Positions 25,845-36,114 of a stretch of DNA of 64,000 nt are shown piece after piece. A program made the translations under genes and the position numbers. The stretch's first letter is position 1. Each line of letters starts with the position of its first letter. The notes below the pieces were generated by a model. The model had not been told where the DNA came from, did not search any database, and was given only the letters and a program-made list of their open reading frames with translations. Origin of the DNA: Maricaulis sp. (GTDB lineage: Bacteria > Pseudomonadota > Alphaproteobacteria > Caulobacterales > Maricaulaceae); NCBI RefSeq assembly GCF_017643475.1, contig NZ_JAEPNI010000001.1, positions 806,001 through 870,000 of the forward strand, written 5' to 3'.

Positions 25845-27365
25845 ATGGTTAAATCTGCGCTTTTGGCCGCTGCGGCGACTATCGGGCTGAGCGCATCTGC
25901 CCTCGCGGAAACCCCGCAAGGCGCGGCCGATCAGCTTCGTGACTTCCTCAATCGTTTCGAAAATCTTGGACCGGGTTATGCGACTGTCGTCGTCACGGCT
26001 GACGATGTTCTGCTGAACCATGTTTCCGGCGAGCGTCGCGCCTCCACCGGCGCACCGCTGACGGCGGACACGCCGATCTATATTGCGTCCCAGACCAAGG
26101 CCTATCTCGGTCTTGTCGCCGCTGTCCTCGACGGGCGTGGTGTGTTCTCCCTGGATGCGACCATCGGCGATGTCTGGCCGGATCTGGGTGAGGCCGGTGG
26201 TGTCGACATTCGTGGGTATACGATGAGCGATCTTCTGAGCCACCAGGTGCCGATCAATGTTGGCGTGATCAACATGATTGAAGCCTATTCCATGACGATC
26301 AATCCGGCTGACTATCCGCGCCTGATCGAGAATTTCGGCGAGGCTCGAGATGAGGGCTTCGAGTACGACAATCTCGGCTATAATATTTACGCTGCGCTGC
26401 TGGAAACGGCGACCGGCAAGAGCTGGCAGGACTGGATGGACGAGGTGCTCTTCGATCCGCTGGGCATGGACAGCACGTCTGCGCGCACCTCCGACTACAG
26501 CCTGGATGAGCTGTCCTGGAGCCATATCTGGCAGGGTGAGGAGCTTGGCTGGTACGAACAGCGGCCCAAGACCGATCACATGATGCAGTCTGCCGGTGGC
26601 CTGGTAACCTCCACCAATGACATGGCTGTCTGGCTGCAGATGCAGCTGCGTGGCGAAGGCCCGGCCGGTTCCGGCATCTCCGCCAATGCCGTCAGCACAG
26701 CCCAGCAGGGTTATGTCCAGACGGGCATGGAAGACCGCCGCAATGCCTATGAGCTGGTCTGCAGCGAGTACACACTGGGCTGGAATGTCTGTGATTTCGA
26801 GGGCTATGAAGTCCACATCCACGGCGGTGGTTATATCGGCGCCCGCACGCAGATGGCTTTCGTTCCGGAACTGGGTGTCGGCATCGCCGCCTTTGCCAAT
26901 TCCGACAACAATACCGGTTGGGTCACCAGCCGCACGATCAACATGTATCTGCAATTCCTTGTCGAACACGAGGATGCCGAGGCCTGGTCGACCCGTCGCC
27001 CGGAGATCTACTCCCAGCGTGAGGGCCGTCTGCTGGAATTCCGTCAGGGTCGTGACGCCGAGGATCGTGCCAATGAGCAATGGGGTGGATGGAGCTGGGC
27101 GCCGAGCCATGACGAGCTGCGCCAGTTCGTGGGCACCTATTCCACCGGTGAACCCTATCTGGATGTCCAGGTGGTTTACGAGAACGGGGCGCTGACGGCG
27201 ATGTGGGGCGATGCACCTTACCCGCTAACCCCGGCCCAGCAGGATCTGTTCGGTGCGCAGCCCTACGCCTTCGAGGGCCGTGAGGCTTTCAGCTTCGAGC
27301 GTGATGACAGTGGTCGCGTGGTCTCCATGACCTGGGGTGACGACACCTACGCCCGCACACAGTAA
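25845..27365 (+). CDS. Exported serine hydrolase of the beta-lactamase/PBP4* family
   Basis: 506 residues. Signal peptide MVKSALLAAAATIGLSASAL, ending ALA. The class C-like catalytic set is present: Ser82-Gln-Thr-Lys85 in IASQTKAYLG, Tyr-Asp-Asn in EYDNLGYNIYAALL, and HIHGGGYIGA as the third (KTG-equivalent) box. A C-terminal lipocalin-like domain follows (FVGTYSTGEPYLDVQVVYEN). Family members are esterases, D-aminopeptidases or peptidoglycan hydrolases. ATG 25845 has aaggaga before it; the long upstream extension of the frame is not plausible. Confidence 0.9.
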   Translation: MVKSALLAAAATIGLSASALAETPQGAADQLRDFLNRFENLGPGYATVVVTADDVLLNHVSGERRASTGAPLTADTPIYIASQTKAYLGLVAAVLDGRGVFSLDATIGDVWPDLGEAGGVDIRGYTMSDLLSHQVPINVGVINMIEAYSMTINPADYPRLIENFGEARDEGFEYDNLGYNIYAALLETATGKSWQDWMDEVLFDPLGMDSTSARTSDYSLDELSWSHIWQGEELGWYEQRPKTDHMMQSAGGLVTSTNDMAVWLQMQLRGEGPAGSGISANAVSTAQQGYVQTGMEDRRNAYELVCSEYTLGWNVCDFEGYEVHIHGGGYIGARTQMAFVPELGVGIAAFANSDNNTGWVTSRTINMYLQFLVEHEDAEAWSTRRPEIYSQREGRLLEFRQGRDAEDRANEQWGGWSWAPSHDELRQFVGTYSTGEPYLDVQVVYENGALTAMWGDAPYPLTPAQQDLFGAQPYAFEGREAFSFERDDSGRVVSMTWGDDTYARTQ

Positions 27366-27515
27366 CACCTGTTCAGCCCGTCCTGTGCCGCACTGGGGCT
27401 GTCAGGTGTTCCGTCGGAGTTCACCCGGGTTATCGAGCTTCGGCGGGGCAGCAATTTCACTTGCGCGAGGCGTCAGGCTTTCTAGTCTGGCGCCTCAAGT
27501 CTTGTGGAGGGGACA

Positions 27516-28757
27516 ATGCGTATTCTTATGGTGTCGGCTGCTGCTGCAGCACTTCTGGCGGGCTGCGGAGCCCAGAATTCCGGTGGTGGCGAGGAGACCG
27601 AGGCGGAGTTCCTGGCGCGGGCTGCCGAGATCCATGACCGCGTGCTGACCCTCGACACGCATGTTGATACCGGACCGGGTTTCGGTACGCCGGCACTCGA
27701 TCCGGGTGGCCCAACCGACGCCCAGGTTGATCTGCCGAAAATGCGCGAGGGTGGCCTCGATGCTGCGTTCTTTATCGTCTATGTCGGTCAGGGTGATCTG
27801 ACCGAGGAAGGATATGCGGAGGCCCACGCCGAAGCCGAGAACAAGTATGAGGGCATTCGCCTCATGCTGGAAAACCATCCCCACCAGATCAGTCTCGCCG
27901 TCACCGCGGACGAGGTCGAGGAGATCGCTGCGACCGGCCGCCGTGTTGCCCTGATCGGTATGGAGAATTCCTATCCGCTGGGCCCGTCGATCGAGGATGT
28001 GCCGATGTGGGCAGAGCGCGGTGTGCGCTACATGTCCATCACCCATTTCGGCAACAACCAGTTCGGCACCTCGTCCAATCCAAATCTGACGGCCGGTGAT
28101 GACCCGGTCGATCGCGGTCTGACCGATCTGGGCCGCGCACTTGTCGCCGAGCTCAATGATTATGGCATCATGATCGACGTCTCCCATGTCGGTAAGGAAA
28201 CCGGTCTCGAGGCGATCCGCATGTCCCGTGCTCCGGTGATGGGTTCGCACTCCGGGGTTCAGGGTGTCTATGCGCACCCACGCAATTTCGACGATGAACA
28301 GCTGCGCGCGATCCGCGACAATGGCGGTGTTGCCCAGATGGTCGCCTTCCGCGGTTACGTCCAGGCAATGGATGAAGGTCTTGCGACCGCTCGCAATGCG
28401 CTGATGGTCGAGCTTGGCCTCGATACCGCCGAGGGCCGCGCCAGTGCGTCCGCGGAGACCTTCACGGAGGCCCGTGCCCGGATGGCAGAACTGCAGAGCC
28501 AGTATCCTGATGTGACGATTTCCGACTTTGTAGACCATATCGATCATGCGGTCGCCGTGGCCGGTATCGATCATGTCGGGATCGCCTCGGACTTTGATGG
28601 CGGCGGCGGTGTCGGTGGCTGGGACGATGCCACGACCACACCGGCGGTCACGGCGGAACTCCTGCGTCGCGGCTATTCCGAAGAAGACATCGCCAAGATC
28701 TGGGGCCTTAACGTGCTTAGGGTGATGCGGGCGGTTGAGGCGGCTGCGGTTCACTAG
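27516..28757 (+). CDS. Membrane (renal-type) dipeptidase, peptidase family M19, lipoprotein
   Basis: 413 residues. Lipobox LLAGC at Cys17 predicts a lipid anchor. M19 zinc ligands are visible: LTLDTHVDTG near residue 46, IGMENSYPLG near 150, IDVSHVGKETG near 222 and VMGSHSGVQGVYAHPRN near 242; later DHVGIASDFDGGG. The enzyme hydrolyses dipeptides, including some with D-residues. ATG 27516 with ggagggg in front. Followed after 8 bp by a PH-domain gene. Confidence 0.93.
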   Translation: MRILMVSAAAAALLAGCGAQNSGGGEETEAEFLARAAEIHDRVLTLDTHVDTGPGFGTPALDPGGPTDAQVDLPKMREGGLDAAFFIVYVGQGDLTEEGYAEAHAEAENKYEGIRLMLENHPHQISLAVTADEVEEIAATGRRVALIGMENSYPLGPSIEDVPMWAERGVRYMSITHFGNNQFGTSSNPNLTAGDDPVDRGLTDLGRALVAELNDYGIMIDVSHVGKETGLEAIRMSRAPVMGSHSGVQGVYAHPRNFDDEQLRAIRDNGGVAQMVAFRGYVQAMDEGLATARNALMVELGLDTAEGRASASAETFTEARARMAELQSQYPDVTISDFVDHIDHAVAVAGIDHVGIASDFDGGGGVGGWDDATTTPAVTAELLRRGYSEEDIAKIWGLNVLRVMRAVEAAAVH

Positions 28758-28765
28758 GCAGCGAA

Positions 28766-29392
28766 ATGTCTCTGCAAGTGGCAATCCAGTTTCAAGCCGA
28801 ACTCAATCCGGCCGAGAAAGTCCTTTGGGCCGGAAAGCCCGACTGGCTTGTACTAGGGTGGTATCGAAGCGGTGGATCGCTCATGGCGCTATCGAGCTTG
28901 GCGATCATGGCCGTTATTGGGGCGTTTGGCTTTGCAAGATCGGCGCAGTCACCTGAATTTCAGGCAATGTACGGCGTTTCTGAGCAGATGGTGATATTGG
29001 GGCCTGTGGGTGTCGTGGTCTTTGCCATGGCGATCTTAACCCTCGCAGTCCTGGAGTTCCGAACTGCGAGAAATGTCCAGTATGCAGTAACGGATCAGCG
29101 CATTCTTATGATGGAAAGGGGCAGGCCGACACGCAGTATTGCCCCCGAGAAAATCCAGCGCCTCGATCTTAGTCCCGGCAAAAGACGCGGTAGTGTCCTG
29201 ATTAATGCGGGCGGTACAAACCAGTGGGCTTTTCTGGGAGTCATTCCGGGGGTGAATGCATTGAGAGACTTGCTCAATCAGGCTGATGGACTCTACGGGA
29301 TTGAAAACGCGAGCGGGGTCGAGGCGCTGATCCGCAAAGAATTTCTCGGACCGGCCAGCAGGGGCTTCCGTCATCATGAAGGGAGCAAATGA
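28766..29392 (+). CDS. Bacterial PH-domain membrane protein
   Basis: 208 residues. The N-terminal part NPAEKVLWAGKPDWLVLGWY is typical of bPH2-type proteins, then two transmembrane helices (LMALSSLAIMAVIGAFGF and VGVVVFAMAILTLAVLEF) and the PH-like strand region VQYAVTDQRILMMERGRP with SIAPEKIQRLDL. Function unknown; such domains sit at the membrane. The next gene's ATG overlaps its stop by four bases. Confidence 0.8.
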   Translation: MSLQVAIQFQAELNPAEKVLWAGKPDWLVLGWYRSGGSLMALSSLAIMAVIGAFGFARSAQSPEFQAMYGVSEQMVILGPVGVVVFAMAILTLAVLEFRTARNVQYAVTDQRILMMERGRPTRSIAPEKIQRLDLSPGKRRGSVLINAGGTNQWAFLGVIPGVNALRDLLNQADGLYGIENASGVEALIRKEFLGPASRGFRHHEGSK

Positions 29393-30213
29393 TCTTGCTC
29401 GGTTCGATGTTTGTCGTCACGCTCTTTGGAGCGGCCCTCGCCCACCCCGTCGAAGGGGAGGCCACCACAGCCCAATTCCTCGCCAATGAGGCCATTCTGG
29501 TGTCGGCGGGGGAGACGAAAATCCTGTTCGACCCGCTGTTCACCCATTCCTATGGCTATCCACTGGTCGAGCCGGACACCAAGGCGCGCCTGATGGCGAG
29601 CGAGGGTGAGTTTGACGGCGTTGACGCGGTACTTGTCAGCCATGTGCATGGGGATCATTTCGACGCGCCGGAGATGAACGCCTATCTGGCCGCCCATGCC
29701 GAGGTGATCCTGGTTGCACCGCACCAGGCGCAGTTGGACATGCGCGCTGCAGCGGGTTGGCAGGAGGGCTTTGTTGAACGACTGCGCATTCTGCCCTTCA
29801 CGGCCCAGCCCCAGGAGCTGGTGATTGCTGCGGATGACGTGGCCGACGCGATCCGGATCGAGGCGGTGCACATTCCCCATGCCGGCGGTCCCGGTCGCTC
29901 TCACATCCAGAACATGGTCTATCGCGTGACGCTGAACGGCGAGGCCACGGTGATGCATCTCGGCGATGCGACCCAGGACCCGCGTGACTACACCCCGCAC
30001 CAGGCCCATTTCCAGGCGCACGAGACCCACAACGCCTTTCCGCCCTACTGGCTGATTGCGGACTGGGGTGGTGATCGTGTCCGCGCGACCCTCAATGCCG
30101 ACCACGTCACCGGCATTCACGTGCCGATAAACGCGCCCATTTCCGTGCGTGCCAGCCGCGAGGACTTCTTCACCGAGGCGGGCGAGACGCGCGCTGTTCA
30201 CGGTCACGACTAG
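29389..30213 (+). CDS. Metallo-beta-lactamase-fold hydrolase, copy 1 (exported)
   Basis: 274 residues. Short signal-like N-terminus (MILLGSMFVVTLFGAALAH). The metal site is His85-x-His87-x-Asp89-His90 in VSHVHGDHFD, with HIPHAGG near residue 163 and VMHLGDAT near 187 giving further ligands. It resembles the UlaG/YtnP-like MBL hydrolases; substrate unknown. A tandem paralogue follows (30298-31119). Coupled to the PH-domain gene by an ATGA overlap. Confidence 0.9.
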   Translation: MILLGSMFVVTLFGAALAHPVEGEATTAQFLANEAILVSAGETKILFDPLFTHSYGYPLVEPDTKARLMASEGEFDGVDAVLVSHVHGDHFDAPEMNAYLAAHAEVILVAPHQAQLDMRAAAGWQEGFVERLRILPFTAQPQELVIAADDVADAIRIEAVHIPHAGGPGRSHIQNMVYRVTLNGEATVMHLGDATQDPRDYTPHQAHFQAHETHNAFPPYWLIADWGGDRVRATLNADHVTGIHVPINAPISVRASREDFFTEAGETRAVHGHD

Positions 30214-30297
30214 TTGTAGCTATCACTGTCACCGGCTGATTGCCAAGACCGGTCGTGTTGGTCATGCTCGCCTTGAGTGCCGGGGGGAGATCAATTG

Positions 30298-31119
30298 ATG
30301 ATACACTGCCCAACCCTGGCGGCTGCGCTGTTGAGCGCGGCGATGGCGCACCCGGTCGCAGGTGATGATGCGACGGCCCATTTCCTGGCCAATGAAGCCG
30401 TGCTGGTGACAGCTGGCGAGACCCGGATCCTGTTTGATCCGCTGTATATCCATTTCAACGGCATCCAGCCGATCCCGCGCCGTATCAAGCGCCGCCTGAT
30501 GGCAGGCGAGGACGAGTTCGAAGGCGTTGATGTCGTCTTTGTCAGCCATATCCATGACGATCATTTCGATGCCGAGGCAATGCTCCGCTACATGCGCCGT
30601 CATCCGGCTGTCGTGCTGGTTGCCCCGTCCCAGGCCCGGCCGATGATGGAGACCGAGCGCGACTGGGACGACGGCCTGGCTGATCGCATCGTGGCGTTGC
30701 CCTTCATTGTAGAACCCATGGGATTTGTCGTCGCCACGCCGGAAGACCCGCGGGCGCTGGTCATCGAGGCGGTCTATGTGCCCCATGCCGGCGGATCCAA
30801 CTGGGCCAGCGTCCAGAACATGGTCTATCGCGTCACGCTGAACGGCGAGATCACGGTGATGCATCTCGGCGATGCGACGCCGGATGAAGCGATCTACGAG
30901 ACCCATCAAGAGCATTTCCAGGCCGTGCGGACCGATCACGCTTTCCCGCCTTTCTGGCTGGTCACGGAATGGGGTGGCGACGTGCTGCGCGAGCGGATCA
31001 ATGCAGAGTCGCTCACCGGCATCCATCTCGGCCCTTTCCCACCGGTTGCGGTTCGCGCCAGCGACGAGGATTTCTTCACCGAGCCGGGCGAGACGCGGGA
31101 TCTTCACGCGCATGAGTGA
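30298..31119 (+). CDS. Metallo-beta-lactamase-fold hydrolase, copy 2 (exported)
   Basis: 273 residues, a tandem duplicate of the preceding gene: MVYRVTLNGE, VMHLGDAT and the C-terminal SVRAS/AVRAS-x-EDFFTE pattern are shared. Metal motif His84-x-His86-x-Asp88-His89 in VSHIHDDHFD, so copy 2 has Asp where copy 1 has Gly. ATG 30298 is preceded by ggggggaga at 8 bp; GTG 30277 would add 7 residues. Signal-like N-terminus MIHCPTLAAALLSAAMAH. Substrate unknown; sequence drift suggests the copies have split roles. Confidence 0.9.
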   Translation: MIHCPTLAAALLSAAMAHPVAGDDATAHFLANEAVLVTAGETRILFDPLYIHFNGIQPIPRRIKRRLMAGEDEFEGVDVVFVSHIHDDHFDAEAMLRYMRRHPAVVLVAPSQARPMMETERDWDDGLADRIVALPFIVEPMGFVVATPEDPRALVIEAVYVPHAGGSNWASVQNMVYRVTLNGEITVMHLGDATPDEAIYETHQEHFQAVRTDHAFPPFWLVTEWGGDVLRERINAESLTGIHLGPFPPVAVRASDEDFFTEPGETRDLHAHE

Positions 31120-31168
31120 GCTGACCTTGCCAAATCACCGGCGCGCGTCCATTTTCGCCAGCAATTGA

Positions 31169-31244
31169 GTTCCGAGGGGTGCCCCGCATGCGGGTGCTGA
31201 GAAAGACCCTTAGGACCGGATCCGGGTCATGCCGGCGTCGGGAC
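31169..31244 (+). promoter_or_regulatory. TPP riboswitch (THI element)
   Basis: The conserved core is present in order: ggggtgcc, gtgctgaga, acccttaggacc, ggatccgggtcatgccggcg. The closing stem P1 forms between gttccg at 31169-31174 and cgggac at 31239-31244. It lies 10 bp upstream of the helical-repeat gene at 31255 and in front of thiC. The Shine-Dalgarno-like cggagcagga directly follows P1, so TPP binding probably blocks translation initiation. Confidence 0.93.
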
Positions 31245-31254
31245 GGAGCAGGAA

Positions 31255-31803
31255 ATGAGCGACCAGACCACCGCGCACACAAAAGCCCGTTTGAGGGCAG
31301 CGATCAGCGAGTTTGACGGCAAGGCGATGAGCCTGTTGTGCGAGGCGAAAGTCCAGCTGCGTGATGCGCCCGGTTTCTGGGACGCGCTTTACGACCTTGT
31401 CGATGACGATGAACCGCTGATCCAGGCCGGCTCGACCTGGCTGGTCCAGCAGAGCCTGAAATGCGGTGACCTGATCCTGGCCGACATCGCCACCGCGATC
31501 TCGCCCCGGCTGGGCCGGCTGACCCATTGGGGCGCCGTTTTGCACATTTTGCAGGCGCTGGACGCCTATGACCGTCCGCTGCCGGAAGGACCGAAACTGG
31601 CGCGGTTTGCGCAATCCTACATCACCCACGCGCGCCCCTTTGTGCGCGCCTGGGCGGTCAATGCGCTGTGCGTGCTGGCCATCCACCATCCCGAATTCCG
31701 CGCGGCGGCTGAAACCGCACGCAATGACGCCCTCAATGACACCGCCGCCTCGGTGCGGGCCCGTGCGCGCAAGGCGCCGGGTCATGCCCCAGCCACGGCC
31801 TGA
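31255..31803 (+). CDS. HEAT-like helical-repeat protein in the thiC operon
   Basis: 182 residues, family not named. The sequence is all helical with repeat-like units (LVDDDEPLIQAGSTWLVQQS, SPRLGRLTHWGAVLHILQAL, HARPFVRAWAVNALCVLA), like HEAT or alkylation-repair folds, and there are no transmembrane or signal segments. It is the first gene behind the TPP riboswitch and ends 15 bp before thiC, so it is expressed when thiamine is short. Its role could be in thiamine synthesis or in handling the radical-SAM enzyme ThiC; that is inference from position only. Confidence 0.85.
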   Translation: MSDQTTAHTKARLRAAISEFDGKAMSLLCEAKVQLRDAPGFWDALYDLVDDDEPLIQAGSTWLVQQSLKCGDLILADIATAISPRLGRLTHWGAVLHILQALDAYDRPLPEGPKLARFAQSYITHARPFVRAWAVNALCVLAIHHPEFRAAAETARNDALNDTAASVRARARKAPGHAPATA

Positions 31804-33681
<1,878 letters not shown>

Positions 33682-33725
33682 CTTCCGGGCGCACGTATTT
33701 CCTCAACAGCTTAAGGTTGCACGTC

Positions 33726-35672
33726 ATGACCTTTGAAATCGACCCCCTGCTTGCGAAGCAATCTCTCACTGACGAGGTTGCTCAGAATGCGATCAAGAGG
33801 GAAATCACCAACATTCTGGACTCTTATGTTGGTTGGTTTGACCCATTTGCGGAGCTGATCCAAAACGCATTGGATTCCATCGATGAGCGGATGTCTCAAG
33901 ACGGAACGAACGATGGCTTGGTTCGTGTCGTTATCGACCTCGGAGCAAATACCTTGACCGTGACCGACAATGGGACCGGACTTAGCAAAGATAAATTTGA
34001 GAAGTTCCTTGCTCCAAGCTTCTCGTTCAAATCGGGTGCTACCCGTGGACACAAAGGCGTAGGCGCAACCTACTTAGCGTACGGCTTCAACGATATTCAG
34101 GTCGCTACTCGGCATACTGAATTTGAAGCATGCGGGCGAATGATAGGTGCGAGGAACTGGCTTCTGGACCGAAGCCCATCCGGAAACCCGAAGCTCCGCA
34201 CTGACCACGATGGGGCCATAGACGATGCGTTTGGTTCGTATCAAAACGGGGTGAGCGTGACAGTTTCATTCGATAAAACAACAAAGCCGTCGAAATTGTC
34301 CTGGTTACAGGCGAAGACCGCATCCCAATGGGCCAAGATACTATCGGTCAAAACCGGTTTGGGGTGCATTCCGCAGCGCGATGACTTGAAGGCCGTTATT
34401 GTCACAAGAACCGCTGAAGGTGCCGAGACCAACGAAGAGATCAACGGCTTGTCGTACTTCTGGCCGCATCAAGCGCTACGGAAGTCGAAGAGCATTGGAG
34501 AGTTGCTCGACAAGCAAGCTAGTCTCCTAAAAAAACATGGCCCCGTATTCCAGATGCCATCGAATATGCGAAACCTGGACGCCGTGTATTTTTCGGGTGG
34601 AATTGACGAAATCGAAGCGCAAATCGAACTTCAAGATGACGAGCGCGACTTTATTAGGAGGCACAATCTCTATATGTATTCGTGTTTCGTTTATTCTGCA
34701 AAAGTTTGGGCCAAGATAAACGAAAAGATGTCTATTCGTGCCGGTCAAGCTGTATTGAGTCACGGGATACAAGTTGCGGCGAACAACATGCCGCAAGGGG
34801 AAATGTTTCAGGTCCCACTAACGAAGAACATTGGTCGCCAGCGTCAATTGCATTTCGTTTTTCACGTCGAGAACGTTCGATCCGATCTGGGACGAAAGGG
34901 CTTCCAGAAGGACATAGTCGATTTTCTTCAAACGTTCGCCGCTCGCTTTTTTCGGTCGGCTTTCCAGAAACATCAGCGTTTGATGAAGGCGGCGACTGGC
35001 ACACAGGTTGATCTAGACAGATCACAACAAGTAGATGATTGGAAAAAGGAATTTGAAGAGCACGAGCGAGGGCATCCCCTAGATTTGGTGCATGAAGCGT
35101 TCTTCCTTCCAAAGCGGCATATATCAATCACCTCGATACCCACGCGTGAACAAGACGTTATCGCGTTGTTCAATCAATTGGTGGCGGGCGGAGTTATTCG
35201 AGGCATTGAAATTATGTCCACGAACGAGCGCTTCACCTATGATGGCATGTTCCGGATTGTGTTCGGATCGAACGAAGAGCAAATGCTCTACAACGCCGAC
35301 GATAATCCACTTGGTGTAGACGATGAGAATTGGAAGCCGGAGTTCCGAAGCGGGCCAAAAATTCTTGAGTACAAATTCGATCTCGATGGACTGATTGAGG
35401 ACATCGAATCTGATGTAAAAAACACGAACGACATTGATTTGGTTGTCGTGTGGTCTGTTGGTGACGAATACCTGGCCAATTACCAAATCATCTCGTTGAT
35501 CGATGACGAAAATGTGGGCGACAGGCAGTATCACGGCGTGACGCATACCGTTCATTCTGCGGGACACGGCCAAAAAGAATTTGATTTGATAGTACTCGAG
35601 GATTTGATCGGATACCTGAATAATCCTGTTCATGAAGTAGCGCGACAACGAGCGAAATACGACGAAGTTTGA
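33726..35672 (+). CDS. GHKL (Hsp90/MORC-like) ATPase with C-terminal nuclease-like segment
   Basis: 648 residues, soluble. The Bergerat ATP site is complete: N-box Glu43-x3-Asn47 in AELIQNALDSID, G1 box Asp81-Asn-Gly-Thr-Gly85, G2 box Gly108-His-Lys-Gly-Val-Gly113. The middle part resembles an Hsp90/MutL transducer. At the C-terminus ILEYKFDLDGLIEDI holds an E-x-K (Glu548, Lys550), and DIDLVVVW follows, a pattern like PD-(D/E)xK nucleases. Prokaryotic MORC-type (paraMORC) ATPases are often fused to such nucleases and have been proposed as defence or restriction proteins. AT-richer codon use than thiC next to it suggests horizontal gain. ATG chosen at 33726. Confidence 0.8.
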   Translation: MTFEIDPLLAKQSLTDEVAQNAIKREITNILDSYVGWFDPFAELIQNALDSIDERMSQDGTNDGLVRVVIDLGANTLTVTDNGTGLSKDKFEKFLAPSFSFKSGATRGHKGVGATYLAYGFNDIQVATRHTEFEACGRMIGARNWLLDRSPSGNPKLRTDHDGAIDDAFGSYQNGVSVTVSFDKTTKPSKLSWLQAKTASQWAKILSVKTGLGCIPQRDDLKAVIVTRTAEGAETNEEINGLSYFWPHQALRKSKSIGELLDKQASLLKKHGPVFQMPSNMRNLDAVYFSGGIDEIEAQIELQDDERDFIRRHNLYMYSCFVYSAKVWAKINEKMSIRAGQAVLSHGIQVAANNMPQGEMFQVPLTKNIGRQRQLHFVFHVENVRSDLGRKGFQKDIVDFLQTFAARFFRSAFQKHQRLMKAATGTQVDLDRSQQVDDWKKEFEEHERGHPLDLVHEAFFLPKRHISITSIPTREQDVIALFNQLVAGGVIRGIEIMSTNERFTYDGMFRIVFGSNEEQMLYNADDNPLGVDDENWKPEFRSGPKILEYKFDLDGLIEDIESDVKNTNDIDLVVVWSVGDEYLANYQIISLIDDENVGDRQYHGVTHTVHSAGHGQKEFDLIVLEDLIGYLNNPVHEVARQRAKYDEV

Positions 35673-35709
35673 CCCTGCTGCACGGATCTGCAGACAAAAA
35701 ACAGGACCA

Positions 35710-35883
35710 AAAAACAGGGACACACACCATTTTCCCCGGGGCGCGTCCCACCACCCCATAAACCTCATGCCGAGACGCGGCCGTATTGAACTCTTGCGGT
35801 CAAGGGCGCGTTGCGCCGCTTCGCGGTTTCACCCTTGACCGCAAGAGTTCAATACGGCGACCTGCTGGCAAGAGATTTAAGGG
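35710..35883. mobile_element. 174-bp miniature element with conserved ends
   Basis: Left end: aaaaacagggacac (35710-35723), atgccgagac (35767-35776) and ccgtattgaa (35781-35790). Right end: ttcaatacgg (35848-35857), tgctggca (35863-35870) and ttaaggg (35877-35883). The same six blocks with nearly the same spacing bound the HNH-containing element at 36115-37206. No transposase is encoded. The aaaaacagggacac motif recalls ends of REP/Y1-transposase-linked elements, which is from memory and unverified. Confidence 0.7.
35781..35857. repeat. Perfect 26-bp inverted repeat with 25-bp loop
   Basis: The 26 bases at 35781-35806 (starting ccgtattgaactcttgcg) are exactly reverse-complementary to 35832-35857. 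The loop is 35807-35831. It is the core of the miniature element and would form a strong hairpin or cruciform. Confidence 0.95.
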
Positions 35884-35984
35884 ACGTCTCAGGTTTCATG
35901 AAGCAATTCGGAAAGCTTCCATCCTTTGTCGGCTCCCTGATAGCGTCGCTAGGCGAGAAAACTGACGACCGGGCGGAGAATTGA
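35884..35984 (+). pseudogene. C-terminal fragment of an unidentified gene
   Basis: From the right end of the miniature element an open frame runs into a TGA ending at 35984, reading ...DVSGFMKQFGKLPSF then VGSLIASLGEKTDDRAEN. It ends 1 bp before the GTG of the next fragment, as in an operon. The upstream part of the gene is missing, presumably replaced by the element. No family recognised. Confidence 0.45.
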
Positions 35985-35985
35985 A

Positions 35986-36114
35986 GTGGGCGTCACCATC
36001 CATTTTGAAGGCCGGTTGAAATCCGAACGCCATCTGCTTGCGCTTGTCGATCACGTCGAGCGCGTCGCGTCGGGGCGGGGTTGGCGCGCCGCCCGCATCG
36101 ATCGGGAGCAGTGG
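35986..36114 (+). pseudogene. N-terminal fragment of a conserved small protein
   Basis: GTG at 35986 starts VGVTIHFEGRLKSERHLL then ALVDHVERVASGRGWRAARI, which resembles the start of a family of bacterial proteins opening with M-x-VTIHFEGRL. After about 43 codons the frame enters the aaaaacagggacac terminus of the HNH element and stops at 36135. So this gene was cut by the element and is not functional. Confidence 0.6.
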
